From Panopea generosa (Eukaryota; Mollusca; Bivalvia; Adapedonta; Hiatellidae), in NCBI GenBank assembly GCA_029582155.1, contig CM055907.1:9559135-9623134 (forward strand): 64,000 nucleotides of DNA, written 5' to 3'. The translations under genes were made by a program, and so were the position numbers. Below the pieces are notes generated by a model, which saw nothing but the letters and a program-made list of their open reading frames with translations, ran no database searches and had not been told where the DNA came from. Positions 48,502 through 61,102 of this stretch are shown here, piece after piece (the stretch's first letter is position 1; each line of letters opens with the position of its first letter).

Positions 48502-49215
48502 AAACTGGGACACGGCTTGGTTATCTTATAGATATCAAAACTGAGACACAGCTGGGTTATCTTATACATATCACAACTGAGACACAGCTGGGATATCTTA
48601 TACATATCAAAACTGAGACACGGCTGGGTTATCTTATAGATATCAAAACTGAGACACGGTCGGATTATCTTAAACATATCAAAACTGAGACAAAGCTGGG
48701 TTATCTTATACATATGAAAACTGAGACACAGCGGGGTTATCTTATTAATATCAAAACTAAGACATATCTGGGTTATCTTATAGATATCAAAACTGAGACA
48801 CAGCTGGGTTGTCTAATAGATATCAAAACTGAGACACGGCTGCATTATCTTATATGTATATAAAAACTGAGACACGGCTGGATTATCTTATAGATATACA
48901 AACTGAGACACGGCTGAGTCATCTTATAAATATCCAAACTGAGACACGTATGGGTTATTTAATGATATCAAAACTGAAACACAGCTGGATTATCTTATAG
49001 ATATACAAACTGAGACACGGCTGGGTTATCTTATAAATATCCAAACTGAACACGGCTGGATTATCTTATAGATATCAAAACTAAGACACAAATGAAACAC
49101 AGCTGGGTTAACTTGTAGATATCAAAACTGGGACACGGCTTTGTTATCTTATAGATATCAAAACTGAGACACAGCTGTGTTATCTTATATATATATCAAA
49201 ACTGAGACACAGTTA
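46385..49215. repeat. 36-bp minisatellite, about 78 copies
   Basis: The unit is TTATAGATATCAAAACTGAG then ACACGGCTGGGTTATC. Being 36 bp it encodes a 12-residue repeat (YLIDIKTETRLG) on one strand and another (CLSFDIYKITQP) on the other, so frames of 66-152 codons stay open. Two long (TA)n tracts (about 47952-47972 and 48432-48499) mark a duplicated block of about 490-525 bp inside the array. No start context, splice site or family match supports a gene. Confidence 0.97.
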
Positions 49216-49436
49216 TTGAAATACAGTTTACTTTTAAAGGAGATTTTTACGTAAATATATAAAACTTATACTGGTTATACTGGTTGTATAGAACGGATTC
49301 ATGATTCATCCCCCTCCCCAACTCTTGAAAAAAATAATATCCAGATACAGTATGCAGATATGTCTGCACTCGATTCAACAAATCAAATGATTATGAGACA
49401 GTCTCGTGGATTAACCTCCAGAATATTTACACTTAC
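49216..49436. other. Spacer, no gene
   Basis: No feature recognised apart from weak similarity to 27400-27540 approaching the leader-like segment. Confidence 0.4.
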
Positions 49437-49505
49437 CTTTGTCCTCACGATATAACAACCTATATTCCCCCTTTCCACTAATATAGCAATTAATAGTAGC
49501 TCGGC
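49437..49505 (-). other. Candidate leader exon end with splice donor (copy B)
   Basis: Minus strand: GGAAAGGGGGAATATAGG, then GTTGTTATATCGTGAGGACA, then AAG|GTAAGTGTAAATATT. It aligns with 27544-27625 over about 80 bp, including the donor. It would be the matching 5' exon of the broken TRIM copy. Confidence 0.35.
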
Positions 49506-50058
49506 CAATAACACTGCACCACTTCATTCAAATTCAGCCGATTGAAGTTAATAATTTTGGATAGTCCGCTGTATGTTTTAATTTTTACATTCAGTGCGCA
49601 ACTGTCATCAGTTTTGTCTATGTCTTTGTTATCATCAAAATGAAAGACGAAACAAATTATAAACGCAATTCCTTTTTAAAAATCTATTTGCGTTAATACC
49701 AACACCGAACGCTTGTCACAGGAAATTTAATGTATACATTTCGAAAAATCCATTTCATCGTCGTACTTTCTTAACAATTATGTTGTCAAGAGACTGAACG
49801 TCACACAGGAAGCTACTCTTTGTTGTTACCGCATCCGTGTATTTAAACCAGTAAAAAATGATCTCATATCAATTGTAATCAATTGTATATTTTATAATGA
49901 TTAAATGTCCGCAAGAATGATTATTTCAAAATAAGTGCCTTTTATATGTTTAATTATTTAAAGATAGGACATACGGGAACTGCTGCACTGAACATGTTAC
50001 AAAAAAGGAATTATTTGTAAACATTTAGCGAAACAGATTGTAAACATTTTTAGACACT
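49506..50058. other. No gene recognised
   Basis: AT-rich; nothing seen in any frame. Confidence 0.4.
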
Positions 50059-50059
50059 T

Positions 50060-53000
50060 CAGTATCAATTAAGACTGTTTAGAGAAAATGTGCCATAATC
50101 CCGCATACAGCTCTTCGATTTGATTACATCGACTTCAGTATCAATTAAGACTGTTTAGAGAAAATGCGCCATAATCCCGCATAGAGCTCTTCGATTTGGA
50201 ATTATCGACTTCAGTATCAATTAAGACTATTTAAAGAAAATGCCTATAATCCCGCATAAAGCTCTTCGATTTGGAAATATCGACTTCAGTATCAATTAAA
50301 ACTATTTAGAGAAATGCCGATAATCCCGCATACAACTGTTCGATCTGGAATTATCGACTTCAGTATCAATTAAGAATATTTAGAGAAAATGCGCTATAAT
50401 CCCGCATACAGCTCTTCGATTTGGTTACATCGACTTCAGTATCAATTAAGACTGTTTAGAGAAAATGCGCCATAATCCCGCATACAGCTCTTTGATTTGG
50501 TTACATCGACTTCAGTATCAATAAAGACTATTTAGAGAAAATGCCGATAATCCCACATACAGCTCTTCGATTTGGAAATATCGACTTCAGTATCAATTAA
50601 GACTATTTAGAGAAAAATGCGCCATAATCGGGCATAAAGCTTTTCGATTTGGTTTCATCGACTTCAGTATCAATTAAGACTATTTAGAGAAAATGCCGAT
50701 AATCCCGCATAAAGCTCTTCGATTTGGAAATATCGACTTCAGTATCAATAAAGACTATTTAGAGAAAATGCCGATAATCTCGCATAGAACCTCTTCGATT
50801 TGGAATTATCTACTTCAGTATCAATTAAGACTATTTAGAGAAAATGCACCATAATCCCACATAAAGCTCTTCGATTTGGAAATATCGACTTTAGTATCAA
50901 TTAAGACTATGTAGAGAAAAACACCATAATCCCGCATACAGCTCTTCGATTTGGTTACATCGACTTCAGTATCAATTAACACTATTTAGAGAAAATGCCA
51001 ATAATCCCGCATAAAGCTCTTCGATTTGGAAATATCGACTTCAGTATCAATTAAGACTATTTAAAAAAATGCGCCATAATCCGGCATAAAGCTCTTCGAT
51101 TTGGTTACATCGACTTCAGTATCAATTAAGACTATTTAGAGAAAATGTCGATAATCCTGCATACAGCTCTTCGATTTGGAAATATCGACTTCAGTATCAA
51201 TTAAGAATATTTAGAGAAAATGCGCCATAATCCAGCATACAGCTCTTCGATTTGGTTACATTGACTTCAGTATCATTTAAGACTATTTAGAGAAAATGCA
51301 TCATAATCCGGCATAGAGCTCTTCGATTTGGTTACATCGACTTCAGTATCAATTAAGACTATGTAGAGAAAAACGCCATAATCCTGCATACAGCTCTTCG
51401 ATTTGGTTACATCGACTTCAGTATCAATTAAGACTATTTAGAGAAAATACGCCAATAATCCCGCATAAAGCTCTTCGATTTGGAAATATCGACTTCAGTA
51501 TCAATTAAGACTATTTAAAAAAATGCGCCATAATCCGGCATAAAGCTCTTCGATTTGGTTACATCGACTTCAGTATCAATTAAGATTATTTAGAGAAAAT
51601 GTCGATAATCCTGCATACAGCTCTTCGATTTGGAAATATCGACTTCAGTATCAATTAAGACTATTTAGAGAAAATGCGCCATAATCCCGCATACAGCTCT
51701 TCGATTTGGTTACATCGACTTCAGTATCATTTAAGACTATTTAGAGAAAATGCATCATAATCCGGCATAGAGCTCTTCGATTCGGTTACATCGACTTCAG
51801 TATCATTTAAGACTATTTAGAGAAAATGCACCATAATTCCGCATACAGTTCTTCGATTTGGTTACATCGACTTCAGTATCAATTAAGACCATTTAGAGAA
51901 AATGCACCATAATCCCGCATACAGCTCTTCGATTTGGAAATATCGACTTCAGTATCAATTAAGAATATTTAGAGAAAATGCCGATAATCCCGCATACAGC
52001 TCTTCGATTTGGTTACATCGACTTCAGTATCAATTAAGACTATTTAGAGAAAATGCCGATAACCCCGCACAGAGCTCTTTGATTTGGAAATATCGACTTC
52101 AGTATCAATTAAGAATATTTAGAGAAAATGCACCATTATCACGCATATAACTCTTCGATTTGGATATATCGACTCCAGTATCAATTAAGACTGTTTAGAG
52201 AAAATGCGCCATAACCCGCATACAGCTCTTCGATTTGGTTACGTCGACTTCAGTATCAATTAAGACTGTTTAGAGAAAATGCACCATATTCCCGCATTGA
52301 GCTCTTCGATTTGGTTACATCGACTTAGTATCAATTAAGACTATTTGGAGAAAATGCCGATAATCCCGCATAAAGCTCTTCGATTTGGAAATATCGACGT
52401 CAGTATCAATTAAGACTGTTTAGAGAAAATGCCGATAATCCCGCATACAGCTCTTCGATTTGGAATTATCGACTTCAGTATCAATTAAGAATATTTAGAG
52501 AAAATGCGCTATAATCCCGCATACAGCTCTTCGATTTGGTTACATCGACTTCAGTATCAATTAAGACTGTTTAGAGAAAATGCGCCATAATCCCGCATAC
52601 AGCTTTTTGATTTGGTTACATCGACTTCAGTATCAATTAAGACTATTTAGAGAAAATGCCGATAATCCCACATACAGCTCTTCGATTTGGAAATATCGAC
52701 TTCAGTATCAATTAAGACTATTAAGAGAAAATGCACCATAATCCGGCATACAGCTATTCGATTTGGTTTTATCGACTTCAGTATCAATTAAGACTATTTA
52801 GAGAAAATGCGCCATAATCCCGCATACAGCTCTTCGATTTGGAAATATCGACTTCAGTATCAATTAAGACTATTTAGAGAAAATGCCGATAATCCCGCAT
52901 ACAGCTCTTCGATTTGGAATTATCTACTTCAGTATCAATTAAGACTATTTAGAGAAAATGTGCCATAATCCCACATAAAGCTCTTCGATTTGGAAATATC

Positions 53001-54095
53001 GACTTCAGTATCAATTAAGACTATTTAGAAAAAAATGCACCATAATCCCGCATACAGCTCTTCGATTTGGTTACATCGACTTCAGTATCAATTAACATTA
53101 TTTAGAGAAAATGCGCCATAATCCCGCATAAAGCTCTTCGATTTGGAAATATCGACTTCAGTATCAATTAAGACTACTTAAAAAAATGCGCCATAATCCG
53201 GCATAAAGCTCTTCGATTTGGTTACATCGACTTCAGTATCAATTAAGACTATTTAAAAAAATGCGCCATAATCCGGCATAAAGCTCTTCGATTTGGTTAA
53301 ATCGACTTCAGTATCAATTAAGACTATTTAGAGAAAATGTCGATAATCCCGCATACAGCTCTTCGATTTGGAAATATCGACTTCAGTATCAATTAAGACT
53401 ATTTAGAGAAAATGCGCCATAATCCCGCATACAGCTCTTCGATTTGTTTACGTCGACTTCAGTATCATTTAAGACTGTTTAGAGAAAATGCACCATAATC
53501 CGGCATACAGCTCTTCGATTTGGTTACATCGACTTCAGTATCAATTAAGACCATTTAGAGAAAATGCACCATAATGCCGCATACAGTTCTTCGATTTGGT
53601 TACATCGACTTCAGTATCAATTAAGACCATTTAGAGAAAATGCACCATAATCCCGCATACAGCTCTTCGATTTGGAAATATCGACTTCAGTATCAATTAA
53701 GACTATTTAGAGAAAATACCGATAATCCCGCATACATCTCTTCGATTTGGTTACATCGACTTCAATATCAATTAAGACTCTTTAGAGAAAATGCCGATAA
53801 TCCTGCATACAGCTCTTCGATTTGGTTACATCGACTTCAATATCAATTAAGACTCTTTAGAGAAAATGCCGATAACCCCGCACAGAGCTCTTCGATTTGG
53901 AAATATCGACTTCAGTATCAATTAAGAATATTTAGAGAAAATGCGCCATTATCACGCATATAACTCTTCGATTTGGATATATCGACTCCAGTATCAATTA
54001 AGACTATTTAGAGAAACTGCGCCATAATCCCACTTACAGCTCTTCGATTTGGATATACATCGACTTCAGTATCAATAAAGACTATTTAGAGAATT
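50060..54095. repeat. 76-bp minisatellite, about 53 copies
   Basis: The unit is CGACTTCAGTATCAATTAAG, ACTATTTAGAGAAAATGCGC, CATAATCCCGCATACAGCTC, TTCGATTTGGTTACAT, with variants GGAAATAT at the end and CCGATAATCC in the middle. Variant blocks near 50350-52000 recur near 52465-54000 in the same order, so the array grew partly by a duplication of about 1.7-2.1 kb. Occasional units are shortened around TTTAAAAAAATGCGCC. Confidence 0.97.
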
Positions 54096-54614
54096 AGTAC
54101 AACATCTACATCTTCTTCCACAACAACAACGATAACAATCATCATTGCTTCCGATTTCATTTTCTTTGTCTTTAACATTATCTTCACCATCATCTTTACC
54201 ATCATCATCAGTGTCACAATCATCATCATTATATTCATCATCAATATCATAAAATCATCATCAAGAGTATCATTCATTATCAAATCTATTGATATTGCTG
54301 ACCCAAATCTGCACCCCAACACCATACCCCTGATTTTCTTATGGTCGCCCCCTTGTTCAAATGCTTATGATAATGACGACGAGAACGAAACATAATGATA
54401 ATGATGATTGATTGACTGATTGATTGGAGTTTAACGCAGTTTTCAACATAAGTGCAGTTATTTAACGGTGGCCAGTTAGCCTAACCAGTGATCCTGTACA
54501 TATATTAACATGTAATCAGTACTCCGGCAACAGTATTAATGATGATGATGATGATGATGATGGTGGTGGTGATGATGATGATGGTGGTGGTGGTGGTGCT
54601 TGTGGTGGTGGTGG

Positions 54615-54657
<43 letters not shown>

Positions 54658-54669
54658 AGCAATGATGTA
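54096..54669. repeat. CAT/GAT-rich simple sequence with a SINE-like fragment
   Basis: CATCAT-type sequence lies at 54130-54260. A short mollusc-type SINE piece is at 54410-54515 (TTGATTGGAGTTTAACGCAG, GGTGGCCAGTTAGCCTAACC). A (GATGGT)n/(GAT)n microsatellite is at 54539-54660. Confidence 0.8.
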
Positions 54670-55918
54670 CAGTAGAATCCCTAATAGAATCGCTAATACG
54701 ACTACCATTGCCGGTTTTTTTTAAAAAAAGTGGTCCAAATATTGAGGTAGTCCCAATATATGGCGATAACTTTCATCACATGTCTGTCTTCGTTTATTGA
54801 TTGGACATTTTGTATCGATATATCGACTCGTGTATCGATATATCGACTTACAAGTATCAACGATATATCGGCTACTGTTTCAGAAAAATGATATGAAGAA
54901 ATACTTTGAAAAGCTTTCATGAAAAAATCAAATTTTATTCAATATATTTTTATCTGATTCGTATACATATTGTACAAAAACTGTATAACAAAAAAGCTTG
55001 ATTTAGTAAAAAAATATCATTTAAACATTGTATCACTATTATTCACTTCAGCTTGTGTATTTGTTGTGGAAAAGAATGTTTCCGACAATGTAAACAAACT
55101 TGTTCCTCTATTTATTTGACCGAATCAACGCTTCCAAACTATGACTCCATATAGTGTCGACTCCTCTAAATCGTCGATACATCGGCATCGACGGAAGTGA
55201 AAAAGAATGACGGGATCAATTGTGGTTTAATTTCCGGAGCCAAGGAGGAATATTCCTTTTAAATTATTTTCGAAATCAGTAGTATATTTGGTATACAGTA
55301 AAACCTGTCTTCAGCACCCATTTAAGGAAACGGGCAAAATGACCTATTAAGACAGGTTGTTGCTTAATACAAGTTTATTTGCTCTGAAGCATAAAAATGG
55401 GAAAGAGCAAATGTTGCTGCTTAAGACAGGTGTCTGTTTAATATAGGCGACCGATTGCACAGGTTTGACTGTATAATGAAACTAAAAGTAATTCCCAATG
55501 TGATTATGACAGAATCGCGTACGTGCTGATATATTTTTATGTCGATTGTGCACATGAGATAAAATTCAACTGAGTTCGAAAAATACTTTCAATTGGAACG
55601 TCAGAAAGACCGAACATGGCCATGTTTCAGACGTCACATATAAATATATGTTATATTTTCCGCAGAAAAAAATACATACTCATATTAGAAATTACTTTTA
55701 GTTCCATTATATACTAAATATACTACTGATTTCGAAAATAATTTCAAATGTATATTCCTCCTTATATTAAATGAAAATACACAAATCCGTCGTCTTACAA
55801 GCGGTCCTTATACCGAATATTGGGGTGGCAATATATTATTATTAAACAAAATGATCATTAAACAAAAGGAAAAATCCTAATTTTATTATAGAGATGGTCC
55901 TAATGCAGGGCTTTAGTG
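54670..55918. mobile_element. TA-flanked MITE of Tc1/mariner (Tigger/pogo-like) type
   Basis: The left end CAGTAGAATCCCTAATAGAA and the right end (reverse complement CACTAAAGCCCTGCATTAGG) are diverged terminal inverted repeats, each bordered by TA (54668-54669 and 55919-55920). The inner ends share ATTGAGGTAGTCCCAATAT / ATATTGGGGTGGCAATATAT. Repeats of CGATATATCGACT lie at 54810-54870. No transposase frame remains. The class assignment rests on the termini and TA duplication only. Confidence 0.65.
55296..55471. mobile_element. 176-bp nested MITE with TA target duplication
   Basis: It runs from TA|CAGTAAAACCTGTCTTCAGC to GCACAGGTTTGACTG|TA. The terminal inverted repeats are about 13 bp (CAGTMAAACCTGT). 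It has inserted inside the element 54670-55918. An inner inverted pair AAGACAGGT / ACCTATTAAGACAGGT repeats the end motif. Confidence 0.75.
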
Positions 55919-56310
55919 TATATTTAAACAACAGTGCAGATGGACATTTAGACACTGCATAATTATAATAATGACGGCATTTAGGGTCTAGCAAATAACG
56001 CGACAGTCACTATGTCTATCATTTTTAATTCGGGAGCTCTATGCGTCTAGATGTCAGGCCCGTTTTAAAGTTGATGTGTATATTTGACGCATAGCCCTGG
56101 AGTCGGAACCACATGGGCTCACACAACTTATAATGTGTTTGTATGCCATTAAACCCCTTTCATTCATTCATTCATTCATTCATTCATTCATTCATTCAAA
56201 GTGTGTGTGGTCATTTAATGTGTTCACTGAATCCAGCCTCAGATGCATATAAGCTTTAACAAATTTCTTGTGAAACCCTTTCATTAGTTTCTCAATATGT
56301 ATATTAAATG
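55919..56310. mobile_element. Probable SINE/LINE 3' end with (CATT)n tail
   Basis: TTGTATGCCATTAAACCCCT directly precedes (TTCA)n at about 56159-56198, the way several mollusc SINE/LINE elements end. The 5' part is not recognisable. Confidence 0.45.
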
Positions 56311-56540
56311 AATGATCAACATGCATACTGTGAATAAACTGATGTTTAAACAATCACTAGCTGTGATCAACATGCATACTGTGCATAAACTGATGTTTAA
56401 ACAATCACTAGCTGTGATCAACATGCATACTGTGAATAAACTGATGTTTAAACAATCACTAGCTGTGTTCGTCCGTTTTATCCATGATCAACATGCATAC
56501 TGTGAATAAACTGATGTTTAAACAATCACTAGCTGTGTTC
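56311..56540. repeat. 51-bp tandem repeat overlapping the transporter stop codon
   Basis: There are four units of ATGATCAACATGCATACTGT, GAATAAACTGATGTTTAAAC, AATCACTAGCTGTG, starting near 56312, 56363, 56414 and 56484. The last step is 70 bp because unit three carries an extra copy of the coding tail (TTCGTCCGTTTTATC). The terminal codons and stop of the transporter lie in the last unit. Confidence 0.9.
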
Positions 56541-56719
56541 GTCCGTTTTATCTGGAACAACGTGAACGTCATTTCCGTCTGTGCATGATTCCAGTTTCCG
56601 TTTCCGTCCATATTTCTCCGCCAGAGGGAGCAGTGTCATTCCTATTCCGCCAATTACAAGCATGAACGCAATCAGTTGGTAACTGGGAACGTATGTCCCT
56701 AACAAGTCACGCATAAGAC
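56529..56719 (-). CDS. SLC16-like transporter, last coding exon
   Basis: A clear acceptor (CATATTTTCAG, minus strand) at 56720-56721 is followed by GT CTT ATG, completing a glycine codon split by the intron. The exon encodes the last transmembrane helix (SYQLIAFMLVIGGIGMTLLP) and a short charged cytoplasmic tail (EKYGRKRKLE to DEHS, stop TAG at 56529-56531). The phase fits exactly the donor at 61102. The intron is 4.38 kb and holds two minisatellites. No canonical polyadenylation signal was seen just downstream; the 3' UTR begins in the 51-bp array. Confidence 0.88.
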
Positions 56720-57234
56720 CTGAAAATATGTAATGATTTTGACGATGAGACCTGTTTCTTAATTTTAATAAAAAAAAAAAGTTAAACATGACTTGTATTT
56801 TTGTATTTTTTCCTTCGAATAAATGTCGAAGATATTACTGCGATTGACACCTACACAATTACAAATTAAATAAAAGGATATGAATAGATACTACGTAAGT
56901 ACATTTCCGTACAAAGCACTTTAGGTTCAGCACGGGCAGACAATAATGGCTCGGCAAATGGCACTTTGTTTAATTTTCTTAGCCTTACCTAATTTATTCT
57001 ATATGGAAATCCAAAATTCACTGCTGATACTGTATAGATATCCAATAAAATGCATTTATCATAGAGCATATATTTATATAAATGTTCCATTTACAAAATG
57101 TGTATTTAATACTTATTCCAGTCAATTATTAATGTTTGTAAAATATATAATCTATGGAAAGTCCTTTAATTTTACTTTTTTTTTCAACCAAATTATTCAA
57201 AACTGTCACTTGCTACAATTGCAGCACATTTTAA
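56720..57234. other. Left part of the transporter intron
   Basis: AT-rich intronic sequence with no features. A 97-codon plus-strand frame at 56946 is antisense to the gene and resembles nothing. Confidence 0.6.
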
Positions 57235-58925
57235 TATAATGATGTATACCATTATAATATAAACGTATTATCACATCATAATATAATAGTATAATCACAT
57301 ATAACATTTGCCATTATCGCATTATAATATAATGATGTATTACATTATAATAAAAACGTATTATCACATCATAATATTATGGTATCATCACATATAATAA
57401 TTAATGGTATTATCACACTATGTTATAATTGTATATCACATTATAATATAATGGTATTATCACACTATGATATAATTGCAAATCACATTATAATATAATG
57501 GTATTATCACACTATAATATAATGGTATTATCACATTATAATATATTGGTATATCACACTATAATATAATGGTATTATCACATTATAATATAATAGTATA
57601 TCACACTATAATATAATGGTATTATCACACTATATTTTAATGGTATTATCACACTATAATATAATGGTATTATCACACTATAATATAAAAGTATTATCCC
57701 ATTATGATATAATGGTATTATCCCACTATAATATAATGGTATTATCACACTATGATATAATTGTATATCACATTATAATATAATGGAATTATCACACTTT
57801 AATAAAATAGTATTATCACACTATAATATAATGGTATTATCACAATATAATATAATGGTATATCACACTATAATATAATGGTATTATCACTCTATAATAT
57901 AATGGTATTATCACACTATGATATAATGGTATATCACACTATAATAATATAATGGTATATCACACTATATTATTATGGTATTATCACACTCTGATATAAT
58001 TGTATATCACACTATAATATAATGGTATTATCATACTATGATGTAATTGTATATCACACTATACTATAATGGTATTATCACACTATAACGTAATTGTATT
58101 ATCACACTATAATATAATGGTATATCACATTATGATATAATTGTATTATCGCATTATATTAAAATGGTATTATCAAATTATAATATAAAAAGTCTGATCA
58201 CACTATAGTATAACAGTATTTTCACACTATAATATAATGTTATTATCACAGTATAATATAATGGTTTTATCACATTATGATATAATGGTATTATCACATT
58301 ATAATATATTGGTATTATTACATTATAATATGATTGTATATCACAATATATTAAAATGATATTATCACATTATAATATAATAGTATATCTCACTCTAATA
58401 AAATGGTATTATCACACTCTAATACAACGGTATTAACACACTATAATATAATGGTATTATCACACTATAATATAATGGTATTATCACACTATAATAAAAT
58501 AATATACCATACTATTATATAATGGTATTATCACATTAAAATATAATGGTATTATCACACTGTGATTCAATGGTATTATCACACTATAATACATTGGTAT
58601 TATCACACTATAATATAAGGATTTTATCACGATATTATATAATGATATACCACATTAAATTATAATGGTATATTACATTATGATATAATGATATTATCAC
58701 ATTATAATATGATGGCATTATCACATTATAATAAAATGGTATATCACATTATAATATGATGGTATTATCACATTATAATATAATGGTATATCACATTATA
58801 ACAAATGGAATTATCTCATTATAAAATAATGGTATTATCACACTATAATATAATTGTATAATCACGCTATAATATAATGGTATATCACATTATGATAAAA
58901 AGATAGTATCACTTTATAATGTAAT
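57235..58925. repeat. About 21-22-bp AT-rich minisatellite in the intron, about 80 copies
   Basis: The unit is CACTATAATATAATGGTATT AT, with CATTATGATATAATTG variants and shorter TATATCACA links. Confidence 0.96.
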
Positions 58926-59089
58926 TTCGGTTCTTTCGTGGTCGCTCAAACATTGTGGATTTCATGATTTACTTCACAAAAATAATAAATAAGTTTTCTA
59001 TCATCTTGTTAAAGGTTTTACATCTAATACAGCCATATATATCACTGGTTATTTGCCTCCAAGTTTAATATTTTAATGTAGCTGACGGT
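58926..59089. other. Intron spacer
   Basis: Short intronic spacer between two arrays; nothing recognised. Confidence 0.5.
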
Positions 59090-60375
59090 ATCTGTGGCAT
59101 CTCATTTAATAATACATGAGACAGATGGCTACCACACCACAAAGTCGGTTGCCACAAGAGACAGTCGGTTACCACGCCAGACAGTCGGTTACCACATGAG
59201 ACAGTCGGTTACTACAGGAGACAGTCGGTTACCACATGAGACAGTCAGTTACCACAGGAGACAGTCAGTTACCACATGAGACAGTATGTTACCAAACGAG
59301 ACAGTAGGTTACCACATGAGACAAGACAGTCAGTTACCACACGAGACAATCGGTTACCATACGAGACAGTCTGTTACCAAACGAGACAGTCGGTTACCAT
59401 ATGAGACAGTCAGTTACAACTTGAGACAGTATGTTACCACACAAAACAGTCGGTTACTGCATGAAACAGTCAGTTACCACACGAGACAGTCGATTACCAC
59501 ACCAGACAGTCGGTTACAACATGAGACATTATGTTACCACATAAGACAGTTGGTTACAACACGAGACAGTCGGTTATCACACGAAACAGTCAGTTACATC
59601 ACGAGACAGTCGGTTACCACACGAGACAGTCAGTTACAACATGAGACAGTATGTTACCAATGAGACAGTCGGTTGCCACACGAGACAGTCGGTTACCACA
59701 CGAGACAGTCGGTTACTACACGAGACAGTCAGTTACATAACGAGACAGTCGGTTACAACATGAGACATTATGTTACCACATGAGACAGTCGGTTACAACA
59801 TGAGACAGTCGGTTATCACAGGAGACAGTCATTTACATCACGAGACAGTGTGCTACAATACGAGACAGTCTGTTACCACACGAGACAGTCGGTTATAACA
59901 CGAGACAGTGGGTTACAACATGAGACAGTCGGTTACCAAACGAGACAGTCGGTTACCACATGAGACAGTCGTTACCCCACGAGACAGTCTGTTAAAACAT
60001 GAGACAGTTGGTTACCACATTAGACAGTTGGTTACCACACGAGACAGTCGGTTACCACACGAGACAGTCGGTTACTACACGAGACAGTCTGTTACCAAAT
60101 GAGGCACTCGGTTACCACACGAGACAGTCGGTTACCACACGAGACAGTCAGTTACAACATGAGACATTATGTTACCACATGAGACAGCCGGTTACCACAC
60201 TATACAGTCGGTTAACAAACGAGACAGTCAGTTACCACATGAGAGAGTCGGTTTCCACACGAGACAGTCGGTTTCCACATGAGACAGTCGGTTACCACAT
60301 GAGACAGTGGGTTACCACATGAGACAATCGGTTGCCACGTTATAACATGAAACAGTCGGTTACTACTGAGAATCA
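59090..60375. repeat. 20-bp minisatellite in the intron, about 62 copies
   Basis: The unit is GAGACAGTCGGTTACCACAC. Variants alternate (TTACAACAT, TTACATCAC, GTATG). Twenty is not a multiple of three, so frames run on only through repeat variants. The remainder of the intron to 61102 has a G-rich stretch at 60990-61060 (GGGGGTGGGGGTGG and similar) that could form a quadruplex on the plus strand (antisense to the gene). Confidence 0.96.
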
Positions 60376-61102
60376 ATTCCTACGGATGTGAAAAATAGTG
60401 AAAAGAAGGACGTTGTACAGCATGAAAAAGTGCCATCAATATAGATAAAGCATTCATTTGACACTCATTAATGACATTTATACGGCTGGTGTATTACAAC
60501 CAGCCATTTAATTCTCCAAACTTTGCACTCTCTATTTCCCCTCTATCTTTGTAACGTTATTGAATTTCACTTAAAAGCTGTTGAAAACTAGAAATGTGCC
60601 TGTCAACATTAATAAAAGAGTTAACATTAATAATAAGGACACAGCTATGCTTCCACAAAAAGTCGATGAACCGGAACGCATCAACAATATGCACACCGAC
60701 GTCATGCTGATACAAATATGGTTGTATATGTAACCAACAATTGGGAACTACATTTGGTATACACACGACGTGTTGACTTGTTCACCAAATGAAAACATTT
60801 TCATGATTTTGCTGTCAGAATGATTTAACAAAACTCTAATTACCACGTTTTACCTACAGCCCAATGTACCTTCTAATTGTGGAAAAAATAAAGTGTCGCA
60901 GTTGTTGTATACATCTCATGGAGTAAGGTATTTACTGCCAAAGCATGCATTTCATTCATAAAATACATTCAAATTGGGAAGGAAAGTATACTTGGGGGTG
61001 GGGGTGGAGGAAGTGAGAGGAAATGGGGAGAGAAATGGGGATTGAGTAGGGGGGCTACCCTTGTTTGTGTTACTAAAATACACATCGGTCAAATAAACTT
61101 AC
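60376..61102. other. Right part of the transporter intron
   Basis: No gene. G-rich at 60990-61060. The donor GT at 61101-61102 (minus, ATTG|GTAAGTTT) is canonical. Confidence 0.6.

Noticed and set aside
46445..48713. Frames with a 12-residue repeat (IKTETRLGYLID and the reverse-strand DIYKITQLCLSF)
   Set aside because: The 36-bp unit is a multiple of three, so frames stay open on both strands by arithmetic; frames break at every indel and there is no gene context.
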